Shown here piece after piece: positions 33,572 to 41,875 of a stretch of 64,000 bases of DNA. This DNA is from Pseudomonas sp. GM79. Lineage in GTDB: Bacteria > Pseudomonadota > Gammaproteobacteria > Pseudomonadales > Pseudomonadaceae. Every line of letters begins with the position of its first letter. Positions within the stretch are counted from its first letter, which is position 1. The notes beneath the pieces were generated by a model. It was not told where the DNA came from. It saw only the letters and a list, made by a program, of their open reading frames with translations, and searched no databases. Location of the stretch: the NCBI RefSeq assembly GCF_000282495.1, contig NZ_AKJE01000076.1, positions 186,001 to 250,000 of the forward strand, in the 5' to 3' direction. Made by a program: the position numbers and the translations under genes.

Positions 33572-35748
33572 GCCGTCCTCCTGGACGTTACCTGAGCCTC
33601 CACCGGTTTGCGGGCGATGATCACCTGACTCTTGGGCATGAACTGATCAAGCAGCTGCTTGATCGCCAGACCGTTGGGTTGCGCCAGCAGGTCTTGCCAG
33701 GTTCTCGCCCAGCTCTCCATCAGAGGGGGGTATGGCGCGTGAATCCGGTCACGAACGGCACCACTGAGATCGTTGCCCCCGGCGCGTTCGCTGGCCCAGA
33801 AAAAAATCATGCCCATGACCCAGAAAAAGCCGCTGGATTGACGGTGCTCGATGACCAGTCCTGCGTTCTCGACAAGCTCGGTAAAGCGCTCACGGGAAAA
33901 GATCTGGATATGGTTGGGAGACTGGTAGTAACTCGGCGGCGCGATGCCTTTTTGCAAGTGCTCACCCACCGGGTCCGGAACACTGATCAAATATTGCGCA
34001 CCCGGGCGTCCCATGCGCACCAGCTCAGCCATGAACTGCTCGGGCTCATCGACATGCTCAAGCACTTCAGTGCAGACAATCTTGCTCGCGCAGCCGTCGC
34101 GCAACGGTAGCGGCAGACTGTTACTGACCAATCCGAGGCTGGCTACGCCAGATTCCGCCCTGACGCGTCGGGCAAGGTCCTGCACCTTGTCCAGCTCGCT
34201 GTCGGTGAATATCACTGAAGCGCCTTGGCGCACGGCAAACAGCGTTGAGCCACCTTCGCCGCATCCCACATCCAGGAACGTGTCGTGCGCCGTGATAGCG
34301 AAACCCTTGAGCAGCTCACCACTGTCGTTGAGAAACCAACCATCAAGTACCGCATCGCGCAAGCCGCAGTCGCGGGGCGAGGCAGCGCCTTCGAAGACGT
34401 TCGCCGCTTGCACGGCAATCTCATCCTTGCGCTGGAGCTGGGCCGCCACGCGATCAACAGGTTTGCCGTTGACTTTGTGGTGTTCCAGTACATCGGCGAT
34501 GAATGCTTTCAACCGCGTGTAAGTACGGTCCTGGCTGCAGAATGCCTCCAGCCGGTCTATGGCATGGGCCGACATGGTCGCGTAGCGATCGTCGTCGTGT
34601 CGGGCCACGTCATAACTGGCCTGATAGGCCTGGCACAGCGACTCCCAATTGGCGGTATAGCGCAACGTGCGGTAAGCAGAGCGTGGATCATGAGGCCAGT
34701 TGGTCAGCTCTTCTGTCGACTCGATGATGAAGGTGTTATCGGCATCGACGTAATCACCCATCGCCGTGTTCGACGGAGCCACTGCGGGTTTGCCGCAGGA
34801 CATGAATTCCATCAGCGGCAGACACTGCCCTTCCCCATACGACGTGTTCACTACGTAACGGGTTGCCTGCACCAACTGCTCGTAATCGGCGTCCGCCAGA
34901 TACCCGTAGATCAACACGACCCGGCAACGATAGGGCTGATTCTGGTACAGCTTGGGCAGCAGATCGCTCAGCGCCTGCTCGGCATCGAAATGGGTCAGCT
35001 TCAAAACCAGCGTCGCGTCTTCCACATCACGGAATGTGGAGCAAAAAGCGCTGAGCATATCCTCCCAGTTTTTACGGCCATCACAGGGGTTGAATACCGA
35101 CGTGTAGACAACGCCGTCGAGCATCAACTCCCGCTCGCCAACCGGAGCCTTGAAATCAATGCCCGTGCCTGTGCGCAACGGCGCTGGAGCATAAGCCCGC
35201 AGATCGACTGCCCGGCTATCGACCAACAGCCCCTTGAGCTTGAGCCTGACCTGACCTGCCAGCGGTCGACGTTCCAATTGCCGTCCCCGTGCACAGAACC
35301 GGTCCCACACCGGAGACGGTATCGCGGTGATGGGATAATCGGCGCCCATGGCAGTGCGCACCGCATTGACCGTGTAGCTGGAATGGGTAATCGCCGCACC
35401 TGTCGACGCCAGAACATTGCGCCAATCGTTGCGCGGATCGTCGTACCAGCTTTCGTCCGGAATGGTGCTGAATTCCCATGCAAATACCGGAACGGTCGGG
35501 CACGCATAGTGAGTGGCCGTGCGGTGGGGAGGCGAGAACGACAGAAACACGCATTCTTCATTCCGGGCCAGGCATTCACCGTAAAGGCGGTCGACCTCCT
35601 CATCGGGGTTGGTGACTTCCAGCACCGTGCCCAGTCGTTCGAGTACCGGGCGAAATTCCTTGAGTACGAAGTAGTAACTGTATTCAGCACGACCAAGATT
35701 CTGGGTGATGGTGCTCTGATTGGTTTCCGAATAAATCAGGATCAGCAT
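33568..35748 (-). CDS. glycosyltransferase-methyltransferase fusion protein
   Basis: A 726-residue two-domain protein. Residues 1 to about 445 form a GT-B glycosyltransferase: MLILIYSETNQSTITQNLGR, then VVYTSVFNPCDGRKNWEDML and the GT4 sugar-nucleotide motif GEGQCLPLMEFMSCGKPAVA (about 316). Residues about 470-726 form a class I methyltransferase: DTFLDVGCGEGGSTLFA (about 492) and VCTEVLEHVDEPEQFMAELV. The frame is open throughout with no sign of a frameshift. The first domain is paralogous to the next gene, the second to the gene at 31593. In P. aeruginosa the two functions are, as I recall, separate genes (PA5456, PA5457). It overlaps both neighbours. Confidence 0.88.
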   Translation of the reverse strand: MLILIYSETNQSTITQNLGRAEYSYYFVLKEFRPVLERLGTVLEVTNPDEEVDRLYGECLARNEECVFLSFSPPHRTATHYACPTVPVFAWEFSTIPDESWYDDPRNDWRNVLASTGAAITHSSYTVNAVRTAMGADYPITAIPSPVWDRFCARGRQLERRPLAGQVRLKLKGLLVDSRAVDLRAYAPAPLRTGTGIDFKAPVGERELMLDGVVYTSVFNPCDGRKNWEDMLSAFCSTFRDVEDATLVLKLTHFDAEQALSDLLPKLYQNQPYRCRVVLIYGYLADADYEQLVQATRYVVNTSYGEGQCLPLMEFMSCGKPAVAPSNTAMGDYVDADNTFIIESTEELTNWPHDPRSAYRTLRYTANWESLCQAYQASYDVARHDDDRYATMSAHAIDRLEAFCSQDRTYTRLKAFIADVLEHHKVNGKPVDRVAAQLQRKDEIAVQAANVFEGAASPRDCGLRDAVLDGWFLNDSGELLKGFAITAHDTFLDVGCGEGGSTLFAVRQGASVIFTDSELDKVQDLARRVRAESGVASLGLVSNSLPLPLRDGCASKIVCTEVLEHVDEPEQFMAELVRMGRPGAQYLISVPDPVGEHLQKGIAPPSYYQSPNHIQIFSRERFTELVENAGLVIEHRQSSGFFWVMGMIFFWASERAGGNDLSGAVRDRIHAPYPPLMESWARTWQDLLAQPNGLAIKQLLDQFMPKSQVIIARKPVEAQVTSRRTA

Positions 35749-37319
35749 GATGCGTTATCCGCCACGTTGACGGCCGAGGCCGTTTCCAACTCGCCCGCCT
35801 CCGGCCGCCCGAGAAACGCCAGCAGGCGCGGTTGCCAGGAAGTGACCAGGCAGTAATCGTGCATGCGCGCGATGGCAGCACTCGACATGGCCTCGTAGGC
35901 CTGTGGTTGTTCCTTGGCCATCGCGTAACTTTGCTGGAACGCGATTTTCAGCGAGCCCCAATCCGGCCGATATTGCCGGGTGCGATAAAGCGTGCGGACA
36001 TCCTGAGGCCAGGCCGCAGGCTCGGCACTGGACCTGACCACAAACGCCACGGTGTCGTCGATGTAGTCCTCCATGGCACTGTGATCCGGCGCGATGGCCG
36101 GCGTACCGCGGGCCATGAACTCCATCACTGGAAGACACACTCCCTCACAATGTGAGGCATTCACGTAGAAGCTCGCAGCCTGGTAAAGCCGTGTCGATTG
36201 CGACTCATCCAGTTCGCCATGCAATACCAGCACTCGACAGGCAAATGGTGAGAGCTGCCTGAGCACGGTGAGTACTTCGACGTAATAAGCCGCAAGATCG
36301 GCATGGGTGATTCTCAACACCAGCGTGGCGTCCGACGTGTCACGAAACGCCCAACAAAACGCCGAGATCAATCGCGGCCAATTGCTGCGGCCATCCTTGG
36401 GGTCGAACACGCTGACATACACCACGCCATCGACCCTGGTTTCGGCCCGCTGGCCGAGGTCCGGCAAATCGAGTGCTGGCGGTGCAGGTATGGGCAGCGG
36501 ACCCGCCACGCCCGGCAGGTACTTGGCCAGCCGTGAATGCAAGGTGTCCGATAAAAGATCCTGGACGCCTTCCCAATACCACTGCTTCAGATACTGGATT
36601 CGATGGCCACGCTCCGGCAGTGACGGCCCTCGAACAACGTCCCTAATCCAGGCCCGCAAATAGTGCTTGGCAATAATGAAGCGTCGATGTGGCGTCAGCG
36701 GTGGAGGTTTCAGTGCCTCAATGCGCGCCAGCTCTTCAGCGGTAGGCACCGGGGGAAGCAGATCGTCGGCGTGCAGCCCAAGCACCCGCGTATCGAGAAT
36801 GCAGCCGGTGATATCAACAGTGGTCCCCGGGTTAATCGGTACTGGCTGCACGGGTTCGCCGGCGGTGGCGAAAGCTTGCCAAAGCGGCACGGGCAGGACC
36901 AGCACCGGGAAGTCCTCGCCCAACGCCTTGCGGATCGCCCGTGCGGCGTGGCTCGAGAGCGTGATGACTCGACCGTGAATACCAAGGATGCGACGCCAGT
37001 CTTGCTGCGGGTCGCTGCTTTCTTGCCCAGTGGGGATCGAGTCGAACTCCCAGGCCATCACGCAAACGGTCGGGCAGCTGAGGTCCGTGGGGGTGTCATG
37101 TGGCGCGGCGAACGAGAGGAAAATACTTTCCTGACGCTCTTGCGACAGTCGCCGGACAAGGGGGTCGACCTCTGCGATCGACTCCACAATATGAACGCTT
37201 CCAAAGCTCCCGAGTACCCGTCGGTAAGCCTGGAGGATAAACGCGTAATCGTATTGAGGACGACCGACCGTTTGACCAGTCAGGTTATCGTTCACGGCTG
37301 AGTAAAGAATGAAATTCAT
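35742..37319 (-). CDS. glycosyltransferase (GT4-like), first gene of the polysaccharide-modification operon
   Basis: A 525-residue cytoplasmic GT-B enzyme. The N-terminus MNFILYSAVNDNLTGQTVGR aligns with that of the fused glycosyltransferase downstream, and SCPTVCVMAWEFDSIP with its CPTVPVFAWEFSTIP, so the two are tandem paralogues. The donor-site motif is CEGVCLPVMEFMARGTPAIA (about residue 396). Relative to the paralogue it has an extra stretch of about 80 residues (about 215-295) rich in Trp, Arg and Pro. I set the start at the ATG at 37319; the frame runs on to 37343. Divergent from rmd across a 429-base gap. Probably adds a sugar to the D-rhamnan or its primer; by position it corresponds to PA5455. 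Confidence 0.87.
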   Translation of the reverse strand: MNFILYSAVNDNLTGQTVGRPQYDYAFILQAYRRVLGSFGSVHIVESIAEVDPLVRRLSQERQESIFLSFAAPHDTPTDLSCPTVCVMAWEFDSIPTGQESSDPQQDWRRILGIHGRVITLSSHAARAIRKALGEDFPVLVLPVPLWQAFATAGEPVQPVPINPGTTVDITGCILDTRVLGLHADDLLPPVPTAEELARIEALKPPPLTPHRRFIIAKHYLRAWIRDVVRGPSLPERGHRIQYLKQWYWEGVQDLLSDTLHSRLAKYLPGVAGPLPIPAPPALDLPDLGQRAETRVDGVVYVSVFDPKDGRSNWPRLISAFCWAFRDTSDATLVLRITHADLAAYYVEVLTVLRQLSPFACRVLVLHGELDESQSTRLYQAASFYVNASHCEGVCLPVMEFMARGTPAIAPDHSAMEDYIDDTVAFVVRSSAEPAAWPQDVRTLYRTRQYRPDWGSLKIAFQQSYAMAKEQPQAYEAMSSAAIARMHDYCLVTSWQPRLLAFLGRPEAGELETASAVNVADNASC

Positions 37320-37748
37320 AGCATCCCACAATGAAACTGCCATCCCGGCAGCCCCACTTTATGACGGTAGAGAAACGGATAAAGCCAGGTATCACCTGTG
37401 CCCTTCCATCGTCTTCGTACCCGTCTACGTTCTTGTTTTAGTGGTCAGTTTCGCGGAGTTTCAAAATAACCCTGCCGAACCCTGGGCGATCGTGACGAGG
37501 GGCATTCTAAACACATCCGTTAAGGGTTCGTGAACCGCTCGGCGAGAATAAATAGGCCTGCGAAAACGAGAACTGACCGGTCACGGTGGGACCTGTTGAA
37601 ATTGCTGCGCAATTGGCACAGATTGACTACCAAACAACTACAACAACGACTTTGCCTGTCTTCCTACGAAGATTTTTCTTCGGTCTGACAGACTTTCCCT
37701 AAAGCCTGCGGGAAATGGCAGAAGTTTAGACATTGAGGGGACCGCTGC
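37320..37748. other. 429-base divergent intergenic region between the two polysaccharide operons
   Basis: Lower in G+C than its surroundings and without a convincing gene; an open frame of 74 codons at 37309-37533 has no Shine-Dalgarno sequence or recognisable features. It must carry promoters for both operons. It contains a small hairpin CGAAGA/TCTTCG (about 37668-37683) followed by the repeat GTCTG-A-CAGAC, close to the rmd start. I found no JUMPstart element. Confidence 0.6.
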
Positions 37749-37751
37749 TTG
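37735..37751 (+). promoter_or_regulatory. Shine-Dalgarno sequence and TTG start of rmd
   Basis: GAGGGGA at 37735-37741 sits at a proper distance from a TTG at 37749 that begins the conserved Rossmann strand KKRLFVTGLSG. No ATG or GTG exists between them, so the rare TTG start is well supported. Confidence 0.75.
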
Positions 37752-38663
37752 AAAAAGCGTCTGTTCGTAACGGGTCTGAGTGGATTCGTAGGACAACACA
37801 TCCAATCTCGTCTGAAGGCTGATGCCTCGGAATGGGAACTGCTGCCTGCCCCTTCCCGTTACGATCTCGTACAGCCAGAAAGCCTTGAAGGCCTGTGGCC
37901 GGAGATGCCCGATGCGGTCATTCATCTGGCCGGCCAGACCTTCGTTCCCGAAGCCTTTCGTGATCTGGCACGTACGCTGAATATCAATCTGCTGGGCACC
38001 CTTAACCTGCTTCAAGCCCTCAAAGCCCGTGGCTTCGCCGGTACGTTCCTGTACGTCAGCTCCGGTGACGTCTATGGCCAGGTCAACGAAGCCGATCTGC
38101 CCATCACCGAACGCCAGCCACCCTGCCCGCGCAATCCTTATGCCGTGAGCAAACTGTCGGCGGAGTTCCTGAGCCTGCAATGGGGCCTGAGCGAAGACTG
38201 GCCAGTGCTGGTCGCTCGTCCGTTCAACCACATCGGCACCGGGCAGAAGGACAGCTTCGTCATCGCCAGCGCGGCGCGGCAGATCAGCCGAATCAAGCAA
38301 GGCCTGCAAACACCGCAACTGGAAGTCGGTGACATCGACGTCACTCGCGATTTCCTCGATGTGGGCGACGTGGTGTCGGCCTACTTCGCATTGCTGGAAA
38401 AAGGCACGTCGGGACAGGTCTACAATATTTGCTCGGGCCGCGAGCAGAGCATTCGCAGTTTGATCGAACAGCTGGGGGATCTCGCCCAGGTCGATGTGCA
38501 ACTGATTCAGGATCCGGCGCGTCTTCGCCGCGCGGATCAACGTCGCGTTTGTGGCAGCCATGCCAAGCTTGCCCAGACCACAGGCTGGACGCCTGAAATC
38601 ACAACACAACAATCCTTGCGGGCGATCCTGTCCGACTGGGAGAAGCGAGTACGACAAGAATGA
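37749..38663 (+). CDS. rmd: GDP-6-deoxy-D-lyxo-4-hexulose reductase (Rmd)
   Basis: Short-chain dehydrogenase that reduces GDP-4-keto-6-deoxy-D-mannose to GDP-D-rhamnose, the building block of A-band polysaccharide. The 304-residue product has VTGLSGFVGQHI (nucleotide-binding loop), YVSSGDVYG with the Ser, and NPYAVSKLSAEFL with the catalytic YxxxK. RPFNHIGTGQKDSFVI is typical of the subfamily. It starts with TTG. It is the first gene of the operon rmd-gmd-wbpW-wzm-wzt-wbpX-wbpY-wbpZ, the same order as the P. aeruginosa common-antigen cluster. It overlaps gmd by ATGA. Confidence 0.93.
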   Translation: MKKRLFVTGLSGFVGQHIQSRLKADASEWELLPAPSRYDLVQPESLEGLWPEMPDAVIHLAGQTFVPEAFRDLARTLNINLLGTLNLLQALKARGFAGTFLYVSSGDVYGQVNEADLPITERQPPCPRNPYAVSKLSAEFLSLQWGLSEDWPVLVARPFNHIGTGQKDSFVIASAARQISRIKQGLQTPQLEVGDIDVTRDFLDVGDVVSAYFALLEKGTSGQVYNICSGREQSIRSLIEQLGDLAQVDVQLIQDPARLRRADQRRVCGSHAKLAQTTGWTPEITTQQSLRAILSDWEKRVRQE

Positions 38664-39631
38664 CAAAAAGTGCATTGATCACAGGGATCACCGGTCAGGA
38701 CGGCGCCTATCTGGCCAAGTTGCTGCTCGACAAAGGTTATAAAGTCCATGGTCTGGTGGCGCGGCGCAGCAGCGATTCACGTTGGCGACTGCGCGAGACC
38801 GGGATCGAGGGCGATATCGTCTATCTGGATGGCGATATGGCCGATGCCTGCTCGGTGCAGCGCGCCGTAATCAAATCGGCACCGGATGAGGTTTACAACC
38901 TGGCGGCGCAAAGCTTTGTCGCCGCCTCCTGGGATCAACCGGTGACCACCGGCATCGTCGACGGCCTGGGCGTGACTCACCTGCTCGAAGCGATCCGTCA
39001 GTTCAGTCCGCACACCCGTTTCTATCAAGCGTCCACCAGCGAAATGTTTGGCTTGATTCAGGCCGAGCAGCAGGACGAAAACACGCCGTTTTATCCGCGC
39101 AGCCCTTACGGCGTGGCCAAACTCTATGGCCACTGGATCACGGTGAACTATCGCGAAAGCTTCAACCTGCACGCCAGCAGCGGGATCCTGTTCAACCACG
39201 AATCACCGCTGCGCGGCATCGAGTTCGTGACCCGTAAAGTCACCGACGCCGCCGCCCGCATCAAACAGGGCAAACAGCAGGAACTGCGCCTGGGCAACAT
39301 CGACGCGAAACGCGATTGGGGATTTGCCGGCGACTACGTCGAAGCCATGTGGCTGATGCTGCAACAGGACACGCCTGACGATTATGTGGTCGCCACCGGC
39401 GTGACCACCACCGTGCGCGAAATGTGCCGCATCGCCTTTGATCACATTGGCCTCAACTACCGCGACTACGTGAAGATCGACCCGGCGTTTTTCCGCCCGG
39501 CCGAGGTAGAAGTGCTGCTTGGCAACCCGGCCAAGGCCCAGCGCGTACTGGGCTGGAAGCCAAAAACCGATCTGGACACCTTGATCCGCATGATGATGGA
39601 TGCGGACATCAAACGCGTTGCCAAGGAGTAG
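38660..39631 (+). CDS. gmd: GDP-mannose 4,6-dehydratase
   Basis: Converts GDP-D-mannose to GDP-4-keto-6-deoxy-D-mannose using bound NADP+. The 323-residue protein has ITGITGQDGAYLAKLLLDKG, the GMD-specific nucleotide loop, YQASTSEMFG with the catalytic Thr/Ser-Glu, SPYGVAKLYGHW with the YxxxK, and LFNHESPLRGIEFVTRKVT, a GMD signature. Length is as usual for the short Pseudomonas form. Supplies substrate for Rmd directly upstream; overlaps it by 4 bases. Confidence 0.96.
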   Translation: MTKSALITGITGQDGAYLAKLLLDKGYKVHGLVARRSSDSRWRLRETGIEGDIVYLDGDMADACSVQRAVIKSAPDEVYNLAAQSFVAASWDQPVTTGIVDGLGVTHLLEAIRQFSPHTRFYQASTSEMFGLIQAEQQDENTPFYPRSPYGVAKLYGHWITVNYRESFNLHASSGILFNHESPLRGIEFVTRKVTDAAARIKQGKQQELRLGNIDAKRDWGFAGDYVEAMWLMLQQDTPDDYVVATGVTTTVREMCRIAFDHIGLNYRDYVKIDPAFFRPAEVEVLLGNPAKAQRVLGWKPKTDLDTLIRMMMDADIKRVAKE

Positions 39632-39634
39632 GCC

Positions 39635-41077
39635 ATGCTGATTCCCGTGATTCTCTCCGGCGGTGCCGGCACCCGGTTGTGGCCGGTGTCCCGCGAAGGC
39701 CATCCCAAGCCGTTCATGACCCTGCCCGACGGTCAGTCGCTGCTGAGTAAAACCTATCGGCGTGCGGCCGGCTTGCTCGATGGCTGGGGCGATATCGTCA
39801 CGGTGACCAACCGCGACTATTACTTCCAGAGCAAGGATCACTATCAGGAGGCGTGCCTGGAGCGCCATCGCGGGCATTTTCTGCTCGAGCCGACGGGTCG
39901 CAACACAGCCCCGGCCATTGCGGCGGCAGCCCTTTCGCTACAAGCCCTGCACGGCGATGAAGCGATCATGGTGGTTATGCCCGCCGACCATCTGATTCTC
40001 AACGAAGACGCCTTGAAAAGCGCGGTCGAGCATGCCGTGGCGCTGGCCAAGTCTGGTCACCTGGTGACGTTCGGCGTCGTGCCGACAGCCCCGGAAACCG
40101 GCTTCGGCTACATCGAAACCGGTGCCCCGCTGGACGACAAAGGCGCCGCCAAGGTGCAGCGCTTCGTCGAAAAACCCGACCTGCAAACCGCCACGCATTA
40201 TCTGGAGAGCGGCAACTTCCTGTGGAATTCGGGGATGTTCTGCTTCTCGATCGCCACGCTGCTGGCCGAGTTGCACCTTCACGCCCCCGCATTGCTGGAA
40301 CAGGCTCGGGCCTGCATGGCGGCCAGTGCGCCGGTGGAAACCGGCGGTTGCCTGCAACAGGAACTGTCGCCAACGCACTTCGCCGAAATCACCGACATCT
40401 CCATCGACTACGCCCTGATGGAGCGCTCCGACAAAGTGGTCGTGGTACCGGCCAGTTTCGACTGGAGCGACATCGGGTCCTGGGGCGCCGTGGCCGCACT
40501 GGTGCCGGCCGATGCGCAGAACAATCGCGCCAGCGGCGAGGCGATCTTCATCGACAGCCACAACAACTTCGTCCAGAGCGAAGACCGGTTGGTCGCCGCA
40601 GTGGGTGTGGATAACTTGATCATCATTGACACTGCCGATGCAGTGCTGGTGGCCCACGCCGACCGCGCCCAGGATGTGCGCCGGGTAGCCCGGCAGCTCA
40701 AGGACAAAAAACACGAAGCCTATCGCCTGCACCGCACAGTCAGCCGACCGTGGGGCACCTACACCGTGCTCGAGGAAGGTCCGCGCTTCAAGATCAAACG
40801 TATCGTGGTCAAACCCGGGGCCAAGTTGTCGTTGCAGATGCACCACCACCGCAACGAACACTGGGTGGTGGTCGAAGGCATGGCCAAGGTCACCAACAAC
40901 GGTTCCGGGTCGCACCTGGTGGCCAAGAACGAGTCGACGTTCATTGCCGCCGGGCACAGGCACCGTCTGGAAAACCCCGGCGTGATCGACCTGGTCATCA
41001 TCGAAGTGCAAAGCGGTGAATACCTGGGGGAGGACGATATCGTTCGATTCGAAGACCAATATGGCAGGACGGTTTGA
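39635..41077 (+). CDS. wbpW: bifunctional mannose-1-phosphate guanylyltransferase / mannose-6-phosphate isomerase
   Basis: A 480-residue type II enzyme that makes mannose 6-phosphate from fructose 6-phosphate and GDP-mannose from mannose 1-phosphate. The N-terminal pyrophosphorylase domain has GGAGTRLWPVSREGHPKPF, the FVEKP motif and ESGNFLWNSGMFCF. The C-terminal isomerase cupin has RPWGTYTVLEEGPRFKIKR, LSLQMHHHRNEHWVVVEG with the metal-binding His, and GHRHRLENPG. AAGGAG lies 8 bases before the ATG. Feeds GDP-mannose to gmd. Phosphomannomutase (AlgC) would come from elsewhere. Confidence 0.95.
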   Translation: MLIPVILSGGAGTRLWPVSREGHPKPFMTLPDGQSLLSKTYRRAAGLLDGWGDIVTVTNRDYYFQSKDHYQEACLERHRGHFLLEPTGRNTAPAIAAAALSLQALHGDEAIMVVMPADHLILNEDALKSAVEHAVALAKSGHLVTFGVVPTAPETGFGYIETGAPLDDKGAAKVQRFVEKPDLQTATHYLESGNFLWNSGMFCFSIATLLAELHLHAPALLEQARACMAASAPVETGGCLQQELSPTHFAEITDISIDYALMERSDKVVVVPASFDWSDIGSWGAVAALVPADAQNNRASGEAIFIDSHNNFVQSEDRLVAAVGVDNLIIIDTADAVLVAHADRAQDVRRVARQLKDKKHEAYRLHRTVSRPWGTYTVLEEGPRFKIKRIVVKPGAKLSLQMHHHRNEHWVVVEGMAKVTNNGSGSHLVAKNESTFIAAGHRHRLENPGVIDLVIIEVQSGEYLGEDDIVRFEDQYGRTV

Positions 41078-41875
41078 ATGTTGCTTTCCCTGTATCGCTC
41101 GCTGTGGGGCTATCGAGGTTTCATCCTCGGTAGCGTCAAGCGAGAGTTTCAAGCGCGTTATCGCAATTCGCTGTTCGGTGCCCTGTGGACCGTACTCAAC
41201 CCGTTGTCGATGATCGTCGTCTACACGGTGATTTTTTCCCACGTCATGCGCGCACGCTTGCCGGGTGTGGATGACGGCATGGCCTACAGCATCTACCTCT
41301 GCGCCGGGTTGCTGACCTGGGGCCTGTTCTCGGAAATCACTCTGCGTAGCCAGAACATGTTTCTGGAAAACGCCAACCTGCTGAAGAAAATCAGCTTCCC
41401 GAGAATCTGCCTGCCGGTGATCGTGCTGTTCAATGCCGGCATCAACTTCGCGATCATCATCGGGCTGTTCCTGGGCTTTCTGCTGATCACCGGGCGCTTG
41501 CCGGGCATGGCCCTGCTGGCGTTGCTGCCGCTGATCGCGCTGCAAGTCATGTTCTGCGCCGGTCTGGGGATGATCCTCGGCGTGTTGAATGTGTTCTTTC
41601 GCGATGTCGGGCAACTTTTCGCCATCTGCCTGCAATTCTGGTTCTGGCTGACACCGATCGTGTACCCGCTGAGCATCCTGCCCGAGTGGGTCCAGCGGCT
41701 GTTGCAACTCAACCCGCTGACGAACCTGATGGGCAGTTACCAGAACCTGTTCCTCTACGGCCAATGGCCGGTCTGGAGTGCGCTGCTGCCGATTTTCGTG
41801 ATCGGTGTGTTGTTCTGCGTGATCGGGCTGCGACTGTTTCGTCAGCGGGTCGGCGAAATGGTGGATGAACTCTGA
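41078..41875 (+). CDS. wzm: A-band polysaccharide ABC transporter permease Wzm
   Basis: A 265-residue ABC-2 type permease that moves the undecaprenyl-linked polymer across the inner membrane. The N-terminal amphipathic part (VKREFQARYRNSLFGALWTV) is the conserved interface before six membrane segments such as LNPLSMIVVYTVIFSHVM, LFNAGINFAIIIGLFLGFLL and FVIGVLFCVIGLRLF. LGMILGVLNVFFRDVGQLF and FWLTPIVYPLSILPEWVQ are family signatures. It starts at once after the wbpW stop and overlaps wzt by one base. Confidence 0.94.
   Translation: MLLSLYRSLWGYRGFILGSVKREFQARYRNSLFGALWTVLNPLSMIVVYTVIFSHVMRARLPGVDDGMAYSIYLCAGLLTWGLFSEITLRSQNMFLENANLLKKISFPRICLPVIVLFNAGINFAIIIGLFLGFLLITGRLPGMALLALLPLIALQVMFCAGLGMILGVLNVFFRDVGQLFAICLQFWFWLTPIVYPLSILPEWVQRLLQLNPLTNLMGSYQNLFLYGQWPVWSALLPIFVIGVLFCVIGLRLFRQRVGEMVDEL

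Noticed and set aside
33568..35748. Frameshift or assembly join as the cause of the glycosyltransferase-methyltransferase fusion
   Set aside because: The frame is continuous, with a normal linker of about 30-40 residues and overlapping neighbours on both sides.
34285..35856. 523-codon open frame on the plus strand
   Set aside because: Antisense to the glycosyltransferase-methyltransferase fusion; no domain and no ribosome site.
37309..37533. 74-codon plus-strand frame in the divergent polysaccharide gap
   Set aside because: No ribosome site, begins inside the glycosyltransferase 5' end, and shows no recognisable features beyond one hydrophobic run.
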